Numbered from the stretch's first letter, positions 24,470 to 33,810 are shown. The stretch: 34,644 nt of DNA from Pirellula staleyi DSM 6068 (GCA_945870455.1 CAMBSL010000033.1:1-34644); one strand, 5' to 3'. Numbers and translations: made by a program. Notes: generated from the sequence alone by a model not told the origin.

Positions 24470-24899
24470 TGGTTCGTCCCGTCATTGGAGGTTGATGAAT
24501 GGTCGCAAATTGGACAGTGCAGTATAGCAGTATGATGGCACGGTTCGAGCCAAGTAACAACACTTCCAATGATCGCCAACGCGGCTGACAAAGGCACAGC
24601 GGGCAAAAGGTGTAGGCACGCTCCGCCGTGCCGTTCGCAGTCAAGTTTTTGCAAGGATTACAGGTGGACGGCACATGGAATGTGCCTACTGCTTTGACTT
24701 TTGTCGGCTGTGTCGACAAAGGCTTTAACGGTGGATTGAACTTTACCCGTTCGACCCGTTTTTCTTCGCGTCCTTGGCCTCCCCGCAGTTATCAACGGCC
24801 CCCCCGCGATTACCAGCTTAGAATTGATCTAGATACCTAGCAATACACTTTGGTATCGTCCGAAAAAGGACGACTCTCGTCTGTTTCATTGACACTGGG
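24470..24899. other. 430 bp divergent intergenic region with a dispersed repeat
   Basis: It separates the propeller gene (minus) from the HEAT lipoprotein gene (plus). The centre is occupied by palindromic element copy A (24595-24712). A small hairpin CGTCC/GGACG (24857-24872) and a C7 run lie between the element and the HEAT gene. Frames that cross the repeat are not credible genes. Confidence 0.6.
24595..24712 (+). repeat. Dispersed palindromic element, copy A
   Basis: 118 bp, about 88% identical to the reverse complement of 31995-32111. Inverted ends: CACAGCGGGCAAAAGG on the left and CTTTTGTCGGCTGTG on the right. Inside are two hairpins, GGCACG/CGTGCC and GGCACA/TGTGCC, and the left half is itself an imperfect inverted copy of the right half. 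GACAAAGGC occurs directly at both borders (24587-24595 and 24715-24723), a possible 9 bp target-site duplication. No coding capacity. Confidence 0.8.
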
Positions 24900-25643
24900 A
24901 TGGATTCCGTGGACGACAAAAGATTTTCCCCTAAATCATTCCGAATGAGCGTTTTGCTTGTTCCTGTAACATTCTCAACCTTGGTTGGTTGCATGGACGG
25001 CCCATTCTTCGAACTGAAGAAGCTGAACCCGATCATCCAGAATCAATGGAAAGAAGATCGCAAACGAGGTGATGTTTTCTCACAACGAGTTAAAGAATTC
25101 GGCCTCGTTCGGTCCCAAATTAAAAAAATGTCGGACGCCGAACAAGCGAATTTAGTCAGTGTTATCAACTCGGTTGTTCAAAAAGAAACAAGTTCCGAGA
25201 TCCGACGAGAGGCTGTGCTAGCCTTGTCGGAGGTCATCCATCGTCCAGATGCTTCGACGACTTTGATTCAGCTCGCACAGGATAAAGAGGAAAAAGTCCG
25301 ATTGGCTGTTGCTCGCTCGCTTCGCAACCACGCTACGCCTGAGACAACTCAAACCCTATTTGCTCTTGCGTCTGTGGATGGCAGCCCAAGCGTTCGCGAG
25401 GTAGCGACGGAGTCGCTGGGAATGCATAAAACGGACGAGGTTAAGCAGTTCCTCAACAAACAATTGAATGATCGCTCGCCCGCAATGCAATATTCCGCTT
25501 CACTGGCCCTCAAGGATTTCACGGGCAAAGACTTTAGAGGCGATATTCCATTGTTGAAACGTTATATGGAAGGGGAACCCGTCGAACCGGCTGCACTCTC
25601 AATCGCCGAGTCTATCCAGTCTTACGTTCCTTTCTTGAGATAG
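24900..25643 (+). CDS. HEAT-repeat lipoprotein
   Basis: 247 residues. A lipobox-like STLVGC (C31) after a hydrophobic stretch predicts lipid attachment; an ATG at 24945 would give a shorter and more typical lipoprotein signal. Residues about 100-215 contain four helical HEAT-type repeats (SEIRREAVLALSEV, EKVRLAVARSLRNH, PSVREVATESLGMH, PAMQYSASLALKDF). HEAT repeats are protein-binding scaffolds; the partner is not evident. The next gene starts 113 nt downstream on the same strand. No convincing ribosome binding site is visible. Confidence 0.8.
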   Translation: MDSVDDKRFSPKSFRMSVLLVPVTFSTLVGCMDGPFFELKKLNPIIQNQWKEDRKRGDVFSQRVKEFGLVRSQIKKMSDAEQANLVSVINSVVQKETSSEIRREAVLALSEVIHRPDASTTLIQLAQDKEEKVRLAVARSLRNHATPETTQTLFALASVDGSPSVREVATESLGMHKTDEVKQFLNKQLNDRSPAMQYSASLALKDFTGKDFRGDIPLLKRYMEGEPVEPAALSIAESIQSYVPFLR

Positions 25644-25756
25644 ACGTCCCAAAATTTTCCAATTTTAAAGACTGGTTCGAATGCTTGATCTTAACCGATA
25701 CCACAGATGGAGTCGGGACATCGCTATGATTCGTTTAAGAATGGTGCTAGGAAACA

Positions 25757-27703
25757 ATGCAGCCTTGGTCTCGTCAACCTTGCCTAATCTATTTCGTGCC
25801 TTTATTGCTGGCATTGCTGCACTCCGATCATTCTCGATTGCTTGCACAGCAGCCATCGGGAACACAGGGCAAACCAAATGCGCTTCGCCTTGGGCAGCCG
25901 TCCACGATTGAAATGATGGAACCACCAGCGTTCCGAAGCGAGCCATTGGGTCCCCTCACCCAAGAACCTAAGAACAAGAAAGAGGACCTAGAGATCCTCA
26001 TTATCGGCTCTGCTTCGACAATACTCGTAAGCGAGGGGGAATCCGATTCGCTGATCTTGGCAGATCCGATCAACGAAGAGGTAGAAGAGGTAATCGATCC
26101 TTCGATCGTCCTTGAGATCGCGATTGCTAGCCTGTCGCATGCATCCCCCTTCTGTTGGTGGATGGCCGGTCCGACCAGCAATCTCTTCCGAACCCAGGAA
26201 TCGCCCACCGATCCAGAGATCACCCCGAACGAGCCACCCCGCATGGCTGATGAGGAGAATGAAACGGATAACCGAACAGTGTCGATGAACGTTTCCGACG
26301 CAATATCCGATTTGGACAAGCAAGTTCAACTCGAACCAATCGAGCTGGGCGGTGGGGCCTCTGAAATGGTTCGCAAGCCCGCGCCTCGACCATTGAAAAT
26401 TCCATTTGAAGAACATGTGGTTGAAAGTGCGAAGCCATTAAGCTCCCTCATTATTCCCCCAGCCAATTCGGAAGCAGCCAAAAATCAGTCTCGGATAGTC
26501 GATCGGAATTCCGACTCTCAGCGCGAGCAAGAGGAACCACAACTCGATCCTGCGACAAGACCTAGCGGCCGCGAACTCCAAGGAATCGATGCGATGAATG
26601 CATCGAAGCCCGTCGCGCATCGTCGGGAGATTCGTATCGACGATGCATCGGGCTCCAGAGAAGTTCCGCCGATCGTTCTACGCCAATCAGCGGATCCGGT
26701 ATTGGCTATGCGACTAAAGCGCACCGAAGCTTGCCTTCGATTCTATCTCGAGAATCCCGAATCAACTTCCATTCGGTCGCCTTGGGCTGTCATGCACGCG
26801 TTACTTGCTTTCGGTGCCGAATATGAAATGGTTCATGGGCAAGGACGCGTTAACGCAATCGGTTGGATGTGCCACAATGGTACTTGCCGAACGCAACGCA
26901 TGTTCACGCCGAGGGGCAAAGGCTTCGTGCCTAATGTCGGCGGTGGCGTCCAAGGTCACGAAGGTCAGTTCCTGGCGATCTTAGCGCAATCCAACGTCCC
27001 GCTCGACTACCCCATTCAAATTGGTTCCGCCATGTACAAGGTCGAAGATCTTGTGCGTTACGAAATGGCGACTTGCAAAGAAAAGTCGGAACTGACGTTC
27101 AAGCTGATTGGCTTGTCCTACTACTTGGACTCAGATAAACAGTGGAAGGCAAATGACGGTAGAATTTGGAGCATTCCAAAATTGATCCAGGAAGAATTGG
27201 CTCAACCCATCGTTGGCTCGGCATGTGGCGGAACGCATCGACTCATGGGCTTTTCGTTCTCAGTCAGGCAACGTCAGCTTCAAGGCCAACCGATCAATGG
27301 CCAGTACGCACGGGCCGCCAAGTTCGTGCGAGACTATGTTGCTTATACTTGGCAATTGCAGAATCCAGACGGTAGCTTTAGCACCAACTGGTACGAGGGT
27401 CGGGGCAATGAACCCAATGAAGAACGCAAGGTTCAAACGTCGGGCCACATGCTCGAATGGCTGATGTTCACGTTGTCGGACGACGAACTCAAGAGCCCCA
27501 AGGTCGCCAAAGGAATCGATTTCCTACTCTCCAAAATCTACGACCAACGCGACAATAAATGGCCAATCGGTCCACGTGGTCACGCTACCAGAGCGGTCGG
27601 ACTCTACAACGCTCGCGTCAACGAAATTCTTAACCAAACGCGTGAAACAGCGCCGTTGCAGTCGGCTTCGAGAGCAACTCCCGCACCCATCATCCGCAAA
27701 TGA
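25757..27703 (+). CDS. Exported protein with C-terminal alpha/alpha-toroid-like domain
   Basis: 648 residues. AGGA, about 4 nt before the ATG, supports the start, and a signal peptide follows (LIYFVPLLLALLHSDHSRLLAQQ). Residues about 35-310 are acidic, low-complexity and probably disordered. From about 320 the sequence is ordered and rich in Trp, His and Cys: a helical domain with LRFYLENPES, PWAVMHALLAFG, a VGSACGGTHRLMG block, QNPDGSFSTNWYEG (like the QW-type turn of terpene cyclase/prenyltransferase toroids), SGHMLEWLMF and GIDFLL. The fold is a guess from this pattern. I know of no assigned function. It converges on the DUF1501 gene with 9 bp between stops. Confidence 0.8.
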   Translation: MQPWSRQPCLIYFVPLLLALLHSDHSRLLAQQPSGTQGKPNALRLGQPSTIEMMEPPAFRSEPLGPLTQEPKNKKEDLEILIIGSASTILVSEGESDSLILADPINEEVEEVIDPSIVLEIAIASLSHASPFCWWMAGPTSNLFRTQESPTDPEITPNEPPRMADEENETDNRTVSMNVSDAISDLDKQVQLEPIELGGGASEMVRKPAPRPLKIPFEEHVVESAKPLSSLIIPPANSEAAKNQSRIVDRNSDSQREQEEPQLDPATRPSGRELQGIDAMNASKPVAHRREIRIDDASGSREVPPIVLRQSADPVLAMRLKRTEACLRFYLENPESTSIRSPWAVMHALLAFGAEYEMVHGQGRVNAIGWMCHNGTCRTQRMFTPRGKGFVPNVGGGVQGHEGQFLAILAQSNVPLDYPIQIGSAMYKVEDLVRYEMATCKEKSELTFKLIGLSYYLDSDKQWKANDGRIWSIPKLIQEELAQPIVGSACGGTHRLMGFSFSVRQRQLQGQPINGQYARAAKFVRDYVAYTWQLQNPDGSFSTNWYEGRGNEPNEERKVQTSGHMLEWLMFTLSDDELKSPKVAKGIDFLLSKIYDQRDNKWPIGPRGHATRAVGLYNARVNEILNQTRETAPLQSASRATPAPIIRK

Positions 27704-27712
27704 TCGACGCAT

Positions 27713-29206
27713 CTAACCCGTCCGCAGAATCTTCTCAACCACAACCGCAGCGGGGTTTTCCACAAGCGCCAGGTTACGCGTGCCAACTCGAAATTTAAGT
27801 TCATGATGATCGAGGCCAAACTGATGCAATACAGTCGCAAGCCAATCGTGATTCGAAACCAAATCCTCAACGGCATGATGTGAAAATTCGTCTGTCTTGC
27901 CATGAACGCAACCACCTTTGATCCCGCCGCCCGCGACCCACATACTGAAACCATACGTATTGTGATCGCGACCGACCTTCTTCATCCCCTCGTCTCCCAC
28001 GGGAACTTGGATCGTCGGCAGACGCCCCATCTCACCGCCCCAATGGACTAGCGTCGAATCGAGCAAGCCGCGACGCTTGAGATCTTGGACCAAAGCGGCT
28101 GCGGGACGATCGATCTCTCGACAGCGTTTTGGCAACTCTGTTGCTATCGATGAATGGTGATCCCAGCTCTGTCCGTTGTTGAAAATCTGCACGAAACGCA
28201 CACCTCGCTCAACCAAACGGCGCGCGATCAAACAACGCGTTCCATAGTCGCGAGTGACCTCTTGATCGATCCCGTACAATCGAATCGTTTCTTCCGACTC
28301 TCCCGAGATATCAAAGACTTCGCTGGCCGACGTTTGCATTTTGGCGGCCAATTCGTAGCTAGCCATCCGCGCCGTCAGTTCGTTCTCTCCCGGAAAGCCT
28401 TGTGCATGTTGTTGATTCAATCGATCGAGAAATGCTAACTGCTGTCGCTGGGCTTCCCCACGCAAGTGGATAGGCGGTTCGAGATTGAACATGCGAGGTT
28501 CCTTCGGACGAACCACCGTTCCCTGGTAGATGGAGGGTAGGCGTCCGCTGGTCCAACTGTCGCCGCCAACGATGGGCAATCCCGACGGATGTGTCAATGC
28601 AATGTACGCAGGCAATTCTTGAGTTTCACTGCCTAATGCATACACCAGCCAACTGCCAATGGTCGCGCAACCACCGACTCCCGCTCCCGAATTCATGGCG
28701 TAAAAACCAGGGAAGTGGTTATTAACGGCCGAATGCATCGAACGAATCAGTGTGATGTCATCTGCAACTTCACCCAAGCTAGGCAAAAGATCGGATATCT
28801 CCATGCCACAACTGCCTCGCGGTTGGAACCTCCACTGCGGTCCCATGATTTGTCGACTGGCTTGTGCTGCATTGTCGAACTTAATATCGCCTTCAAACTG
28901 TTGACCATTTCGCTTGGTTAACTCTGGCTTTGGATCAAACAAATCAATCTGGCTCGGCCCACCCATCATGAACATCGAGATCATGGCAGTCGCATGGGCA
29001 GGCTTCGGCGGGCTTTTGGGCAGTAAGTCAAACTTCTGAGGTTCCAGCAATGGTTTCTGCGGTGGATCTGCGGCCAGCAATCCATCCTGACGCAACAGCC
29101 ACGCAGCTCCAAGAGTCGCAAGACCGTAGGTGGATGATTGCAAAAGATGCCTACGTGAGCAAAGTCCCTGCACATTCGATTTCGATGTATTCGGTGTTGT
29201 CGCCAT
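27713..29206 (-). CDS. DUF1501 domain protein, Tat-exported
   Basis: 497 residues from the ATG at 29206 (MATTPNTSK); the frame continues 39 codons upstream into the preceding gene without signal-like sequence. GAGG, 10 nt before the ATG, overlaps the TGA stop of the upstream gene, so translation is probably coupled. A twin-arginine motif (SRRHLLQSS, R18-R19) precedes a hydrophobic run. The body has the DUF1501 pattern: MFMMGGPSQIDLFDPKP, LPSLGEVADDITLIRSMH, HFPGFYAMNSG, VGGDSWTSGRLPSIYQG and GGEMGRLP. The family has an alkaline-phosphatase/sulfatase-like fold and is massively expanded in planctomycetes; enzymatic activity is not established. The pair with the PSD1 cytochrome is the usual arrangement. 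Confidence 0.95.
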   Translation of the reverse strand: MATTPNTSKSNVQGLCSRRHLLQSSTYGLATLGAAWLLRQDGLLAADPPQKPLLEPQKFDLLPKSPPKPAHATAMISMFMMGGPSQIDLFDPKPELTKRNGQQFEGDIKFDNAAQASRQIMGPQWRFQPRGSCGMEISDLLPSLGEVADDITLIRSMHSAVNNHFPGFYAMNSGAGVGGCATIGSWLVYALGSETQELPAYIALTHPSGLPIVGGDSWTSGRLPSIYQGTVVRPKEPRMFNLEPPIHLRGEAQRQQLAFLDRLNQQHAQGFPGENELTARMASYELAAKMQTSASEVFDISGESEETIRLYGIDQEVTRDYGTRCLIARRLVERGVRFVQIFNNGQSWDHHSSIATELPKRCREIDRPAAALVQDLKRRGLLDSTLVHWGGEMGRLPTIQVPVGDEGMKKVGRDHNTYGFSMWVAGGGIKGGCVHGKTDEFSHHAVEDLVSNHDWLATVLHQFGLDHHELKFRVGTRNLALVENPAAVVVEKILRTG

Positions 29207-29217
29207 AACTTTTCGCC

Positions 29218-31920
29218 TCACTGCTGGAATAAAAAACGATTCGACGAAAGGAGCATCTGGCACAAACTGGCCAGTGAACGCACATTGGCCGCTTCCGGAC
29301 GCTTTCCGAGTTCCTCTTGCCATGCCGCATTGGCATCCTTTCGGAAAACCTCTGCCTGCGTCGTCAAGAACTCAATACAAAATGCAACCTCATCGGTAGT
29401 CGCACTGCAAGCGAAGGTACGCACGAAAGCTGCCTGAATTTGAGCCTTCGCATCTTTCTCTTCACTCGAGAGCAACTCCGCCATCTTTTGCGACGACGCC
29501 ACCAACGATTCGTCGTTCAAGAACCACAGCGATTGCGGCGCTGCAGTCGATGAGTCGCGACGTTGGCAATTCGGAGTCATCGCCGGTAGATCGAACGTTT
29601 GCAACATGTTCAGCGGCAGCGCCCGTGGTGAACTCAAATAGACACTGCGACGAAAGGCTTGTCCGCCAGCGCTTTCGATACCCGCAAACAGCCCATCGCG
29701 CAGCAATCGCGTTCCCACCACTGCTTTTCCTTCGCCGTCTTCGGCGACCGGCACGCTCGGCCCATCCAACGCAGAATTCAATTGACCACTAGCCAAAAGA
29801 ATACTGTCCCGAATGGACTCGGCTTCAAGCCGACGCACATTCATTCGACTCAAATAACGATTGTCAGGGTCGTTTCCAGAATCCACATTTGGCATGCGTG
29901 CCGCAGTTTGTTGATAGGTGCGGGACAATACAATCTGCCTGTGAAGTCGCTTCATGCTCCAGCCGTGTCGAACGAATTCACTCGCCAACCAGTCAAGTAG
30001 TTCGGGATGCGAGGGAGCCTCACCGAACAAGCCAAAATCGCCAGGTGATGTGACAATGCCACGTCCAAAATGATGCATCCAAATTCGATTGACCGCCACG
30101 CGAGCGACCAGTGGATGAGTTCCATCCGTCAACTGCCGAGCGTATGCCAATCGTCGACCCGTCGTTCGACTCGATGTTTCTATTTGTGACTGGATCGCTG
30201 TGTCCGATCGAGCCAATACCAAGACCGTTAATTCTCCAGGAGTTACGACCTTGGTGGGTGTCTCGGGGCTACCGCGAAAAAACACATGACTCGCGGGAAC
30301 AGCATCGCGAGACTCCTCGACCGCCATGAGCATGCGATTCAAAGGTTTGGTTTTGCGAATTTCAGCGACCTTCTTCTCTTCGGCTTCGAAGGCTCGATGG
30401 GCTGGCATGTCATATTCGACTAACTGCCCAACAATCCAGGCGATCGAACGCACTTTAGGGTATTGGTCAAGCAATTTTTTTTGCTCGTCGTTCAGCTCTT
30501 CTGGCTTGGCATTGGCAGCTGTTCGCAAGGACTCGCGGACCGCTTCCGGTGCAAGCGCAATCTCGCGATCTTGGATCGTTTGGCAGTGTGCTCGGCGCCG
30601 CGTGTTGATGTCTTCTTGCACCGCAACGGCTTGTGATTCCACGGCTGCGGAACGTTCACGGGTCGCATCGTCGGTCATATCGATCAATCGCTGATTCGGT
30701 TTTTTCCATTTGTGGATTGGAAACACAGGATCAAAGACAGCGCGAAATCGATAGTAATCTTCGATGGTAATCGGATCGTAACGATGATCATGACACTGTG
30801 CACAACCTACCGTCAGTCCCAAAACTGCCGTGCTAACAACACTCAACGCATCAGCAACCGCTTGATTTCGATCCATGAGCGTGTCATCCGTCTGTGTTAT
30901 GTCGGGAGACATTCGCAACAATCCAGTTGCGGCCAGCAAATCAGCGTGCTTGGGGTTGTTGCGATCCGGTGTTCCCTCGATCAATTCATCTCCAGCCAAT
31001 TGTTCCCTTAAAAATTGATCGTAAGGCAGATCGGTGTTCAAGGCGCGAATGACGTAATCTCGATAGTGCCACGCATTTGGACGAGCTTGGTCTTTGCCGA
31101 TATTTCCGTCGCTCTCCGCGTAACCTGCGACATCTAGCCAATGTCTCCCCCAGCGCACTCCGTATTGTGGCGACGCCAGTAATCGATCAACCAATCGTTC
31201 GGTTGCATCAGGCGCACTGTCCTGAAGAAACTGGTCCATTTGCTCAACAGTCGGTGGCAAGCCATGGAGGTCCAGCGTCAGTCGCCGAATCAAGGTTGAG
31301 CGATCGGCAGCAGGCGAGAACGCCAAACCATTCTCTGCAAGCTTCGATGCGACGAAAGCGTCGATAGCAGCGCCGTCGTTGGAACTTGGACTCTCGGGCG
31401 GAACAAAAGCTTGGACGCTTTGAAACGCCCAGTAGCTCAATTCCTCTTCCGTAAAACGTGCCTCTTCAGGACGCTCGGGTTCAGCCCTAGCTGTCTTGAC
31501 TCCTTGCTGAATCCAATCGGCAATGGCTTGCTTTTCTAAATTGGAAAGTTTCTTGCCTTTCGGCGGCATCTCATCGGTCGAGATGCGACTCCAGAGCAAT
31601 GACTTTTCGAATTCACCGGCCGCTACCGCCGGTCCCGATTCGCCACCCGCAGTGATGAGCCTCGCCAATCGCACATCCAAACCACCAGATAATTCTGCGT
31701 CTTCGCCATGACATTGAAAACAGTGTGCCTTGAGAATGGGCCGGACGTGTTTTTCAAAGGTGATGGCGTCCGGTTGATTTGTTTTGGGTGTTTTCGTTGG
31801 TGAGGGTTGCTGTGCAAAGCACGTTACGAAAAGCCCTGCCGCAATCCCAGCAAATGAAACGCATTGGATGCATTTCAGAAAAGAGCGATTAGGCAAGCGG
31901 AGAATTTGAGCGTTTTTCAT
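29218..31920 (-). CDS. PSD1 planctomycete cytochrome c protein (PSCyt1-DUF1549-DUF1553)
   Basis: 900 residues, a typical length. A signal peptide is present (CVSFAGIAAGLFVTCFAQQ). Order: PSCyt1 domain with heme motif CFQCHG (67-72) and the SGGLDVRL and DEMPPKGKKL blocks; DUF1549 (about 185-395), ending in a second CxxCH (CAQCH, 373-377); DUF1553 (about 590-850) with HPLVARVAVNRIWMHHFGRGIV, HPELLDWLA and IVLSRTYQQ. Exported c-type cytochrome, probably an electron acceptor or scaffold for the paired DUF1501 protein; the reaction is unknown. The DUF1501 gene follows 11 nt downstream. The promoter must lie in the 316 bp gap at 31921-32236. Confidence 0.95.
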   Translation of the reverse strand: MKNAQILRLPNRSFLKCIQCVSFAGIAAGLFVTCFAQQPSPTKTPKTNQPDAITFEKHVRPILKAHCFQCHGEDAELSGGLDVRLARLITAGGESGPAVAAGEFEKSLLWSRISTDEMPPKGKKLSNLEKQAIADWIQQGVKTARAEPERPEEARFTEEELSYWAFQSVQAFVPPESPSSNDGAAIDAFVASKLAENGLAFSPAADRSTLIRRLTLDLHGLPPTVEQMDQFLQDSAPDATERLVDRLLASPQYGVRWGRHWLDVAGYAESDGNIGKDQARPNAWHYRDYVIRALNTDLPYDQFLREQLAGDELIEGTPDRNNPKHADLLAATGLLRMSPDITQTDDTLMDRNQAVADALSVVSTAVLGLTVGCAQCHDHRYDPITIEDYYRFRAVFDPVFPIHKWKKPNQRLIDMTDDATRERSAAVESQAVAVQEDINTRRRAHCQTIQDREIALAPEAVRESLRTAANAKPEELNDEQKKLLDQYPKVRSIAWIVGQLVEYDMPAHRAFEAEEKKVAEIRKTKPLNRMLMAVEESRDAVPASHVFFRGSPETPTKVVTPGELTVLVLARSDTAIQSQIETSSRTTGRRLAYARQLTDGTHPLVARVAVNRIWMHHFGRGIVTSPGDFGLFGEAPSHPELLDWLASEFVRHGWSMKRLHRQIVLSRTYQQTAARMPNVDSGNDPDNRYLSRMNVRRLEAESIRDSILLASGQLNSALDGPSVPVAEDGEGKAVVGTRLLRDGLFAGIESAGGQAFRRSVYLSSPRALPLNMLQTFDLPAMTPNCQRRDSSTAAPQSLWFLNDESLVASSQKMAELLSSEEKDAKAQIQAAFVRTFACSATTDEVAFCIEFLTTQAEVFRKDANAAWQEELGKRPEAANVRSLASLCQMLLSSNRFLFQQ

Positions 31921-32236
31921 GACTGAAAGAATCGCAAGACGGGGCGGGAGTTTAAGTAGGAGGACTTATTTTAACCTAAATGCCGCCATCCGGACACAGC
32001 CGACCAAAGTCAAAGTAGTAGGCACATTCCATGTGCCGTCCACCTGAATCCTGGCAAAAGCTCGAATGCGAACGGCACGGCGGAGCGTGCCTGCACCTTT
32101 TGTCGGCTGTGGCGGATGGAATGCGATAGAATGAACGGTACGTTGAGGAGGTGGTCGCGAAGCGCTATTCGATGCCTCGCGGAACGCATAACGCGTTTCG
32201 GACCTAGAATGCTTCCGGTTTAATGGAAAAATCACC
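31921..32236. other. 316 bp divergent intergenic region with a dispersed repeat
   Basis: It separates the PSD1 cytochrome gene (minus) and the small plus-strand gene. Copy B of the palindromic element fills 31995-32111. The rest shows no credible gene. GGAAAA before the ATG at 32237 is a possible ribosome binding site. Confidence 0.6.
31995..32111 (-). repeat. Dispersed palindromic element, copy B
   Basis: 117 bp, the inverted partner of 24595-24712 (about 88% identity). Its inverted ends are longer than in copy A: CCATCCG plus CACAGCCGAC on the left are matched by GTCGGCTGTG plus CGGATGG on the right, about 20-24 bp in all. The two internal hairpins around GGCACA/TGTGCC and GGCACG/CGTGCC are present. 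No target duplication is obvious. Confidence 0.8.
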
Positions 32237-32536
32237 ATGAAACGCTATGTAGTGACAGATCAAACTGCGGGAGTGACTCAAGGACTTTACGAGACCATCG
32301 GCGAAGTCATTGCAGCGGCAGTCCATTTGCAAGAGTTGGGCAGGAAAATTCATATCATCGACGCCCAAGGCTCGGGAGCCATTATGGTCAATCATTTTGA
32401 TCTCCTTGAAGCCGAAGCGGTCGTCGGACGCGCGCTCGGGAGCGATCTGATTCAACATCCAACCCCGATCGACGAAGTTCTTGCGCATGCAGAACGCACC
32501 AAGCCGCCCAAAACCGTCTTTCACTGGGACTTGTAA
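32237..32536 (+). CDS. Small conserved-looking protein of unknown function
   Basis: 99 residues with no signal peptide or membrane segment. GGAAAA lies about 8 nt before the ATG. The sequence is balanced (MKRYVVTDQTAG..., IHIIDAQGSGAIMVNHFD, VVGRALGSDLIQHPTP) and looks like a compact cytoplasmic alpha/beta protein. It ends 11 nt before the preferred start of the Tat-exported propeller gene, with which it is probably co-transcribed. I do not recognise the family. Confidence 0.65.
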   Translation: MKRYVVTDQTAGVTQGLYETIGEVIAAAVHLQELGRKIHIIDAQGSGAIMVNHFDLLEAEAVVGRALGSDLIQHPTPIDEVLAHAERTKPPKTVFHWDL

Positions 32537-32547
32537 AAGGGATGAAC

Positions 32548-33810
32548 ATGAAACAAAAGAACTACAACGCGATTCGCCGACGTGATGTCTTGATTTCGAT
32601 GGCATCTATTCCATGGGTGCGGCAACAGGCGCTTGCGCAATGGAACTTGGGAAATTCGACAACGGCCAAAATCGCTGGCTTCTTTTTTACATCGATGGGC
32701 AAAACAGGTTGGTTCGATGTTGATGCAGGGGAACTCAAGACCTTGAGCTGGGACATGCCAGGTCAAGCGACTTGGCAACCGGGTGCTTTCTTTGACGATG
32801 GTCGTCGCGTCATCGTACTCAGCATGGAGCCAAGACGAGATGGGCCAGGACGCCCCTTCGAAGAGTACTACACGCAGACGCCAACTCATCTATGGCAATA
32901 CGACCTGGAGAAAGACTCGCTCGAAGAAATTTGCACCCAAGAACGGATTGCTCCATTTACAACCCCCGCCTTACTTCTTTCCAACGAACGCCTGCTGGTT
33001 CAAGTCGTGAAGAACAAGATTGGTCAAATCTATAGCGTAAATTTAGACGGTAGCGATGCAAAAGAATTTACCAAAGCGGGCGAAGGACTTCCCTATGGGA
33101 TGAGCCTCAGTCCGGACGGCAAACGTGTCGCATTTCATTTGGCAAGTCCGCAGGGATACCAAATCTGGACATGCGATGTCGACGGCTCTAATCGCATTCG
33201 CGTCGCAGCCCAAGCCGGACATTTGTACTTTGGAACGCAGTGGTCGCCGGATGGCAAGTGGGTTCTCTACGTCGATTGCTTGCATGAGAATGATCCTGGG
33301 CATGACTGGTGCGATGTTTGTATCGGTCGGCCTGATGGCTCCGAGCATGTTGTGTTAACGACTGGTCAAAGCATGTGGTTTGCAGCAACTTACGGTGACC
33401 TGAAAACTCGAGGTGGTGGTTCCAACGTTCCATCTTGGACGCGTGATGGCAATATTCTTTTTCCACAACGAACCCAAGGTGCCAAAGTCGCTTGGGAATA
33501 TCGGGTTGGCCAACCGGACCTTGACCATTTCAATCGCGACTTCAAGCCGGAACTGGCACGGGGTGGAACCCAGATTTGTCGCCTCGATCCCGTAACTGGA
33601 TCGATCAAGTCACTGACGGCTAGAGATACTCCATGCTGGGATTTTCGAGCAAGCCAGTCGCTGGACGGTCGGCACATTGTTTTTTGCCGAGCGGAAGTAG
33701 GCGAGGCGCCCGCGATTTGGATGATGAACGACGACGGTTCCGATATGCGGATGGTAACGCGGGGGCTGGAAGACCTGGGCGCCGATCATCCTCGATGGAT
33801 TCCCGCCTAA
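32548..33810 (+). CDS. Tat-exported TolB/PD40-type beta-propeller protein
   Basis: 420 residues from the second ATG at 32548, preferred because AAGGG ends 6 nt upstream; the first ATG at 32542 touches that sequence. The N-terminus carries IRRRDVLISMASIP, a twin-arginine-type signal with a short, weakly hydrophobic core. Blades have the PD40 pattern SPDGKxVxF: MSLSPDGKRVAFHL, TQWSPDGKWVLYVD and SLDGRHIVF. It also has CDVDGSNRIRVAAQ and IWMMNDDGSDMRMV. Fold by family: a TolB-like propeller. Ligand and role are unknown; no Pal or Tol gene is nearby. Confidence 0.8.
   Translation: MKQKNYNAIRRRDVLISMASIPWVRQQALAQWNLGNSTTAKIAGFFFTSMGKTGWFDVDAGELKTLSWDMPGQATWQPGAFFDDGRRVIVLSMEPRRDGPGRPFEEYYTQTPTHLWQYDLEKDSLEEICTQERIAPFTTPALLLSNERLLVQVVKNKIGQIYSVNLDGSDAKEFTKAGEGLPYGMSLSPDGKRVAFHLASPQGYQIWTCDVDGSNRIRVAAQAGHLYFGTQWSPDGKWVLYVDCLHENDPGHDWCDVCIGRPDGSEHVVLTTGQSMWFAATYGDLKTRGGGSNVPSWTRDGNILFPQRTQGAKVAWEYRVGQPDLDHFNRDFKPELARGGTQICRLDPVTGSIKSLTARDTPCWDFRASQSLDGRHIVFCRAEVGEAPAIWMMNDDGSDMRMVTRGLEDLGADHPRWIPA

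Noticed and set aside
24315..24719. 134-codon minus-strand frame across the intergenic repeat
   Set aside because: It crosses palindromic element A and the start of the propeller gene; the sequence is not protein-like.
31966..32238. 90-codon minus-strand frame
   Set aside because: Most of it is element B translated, and similar peptides appear in the shadow frame over element A.
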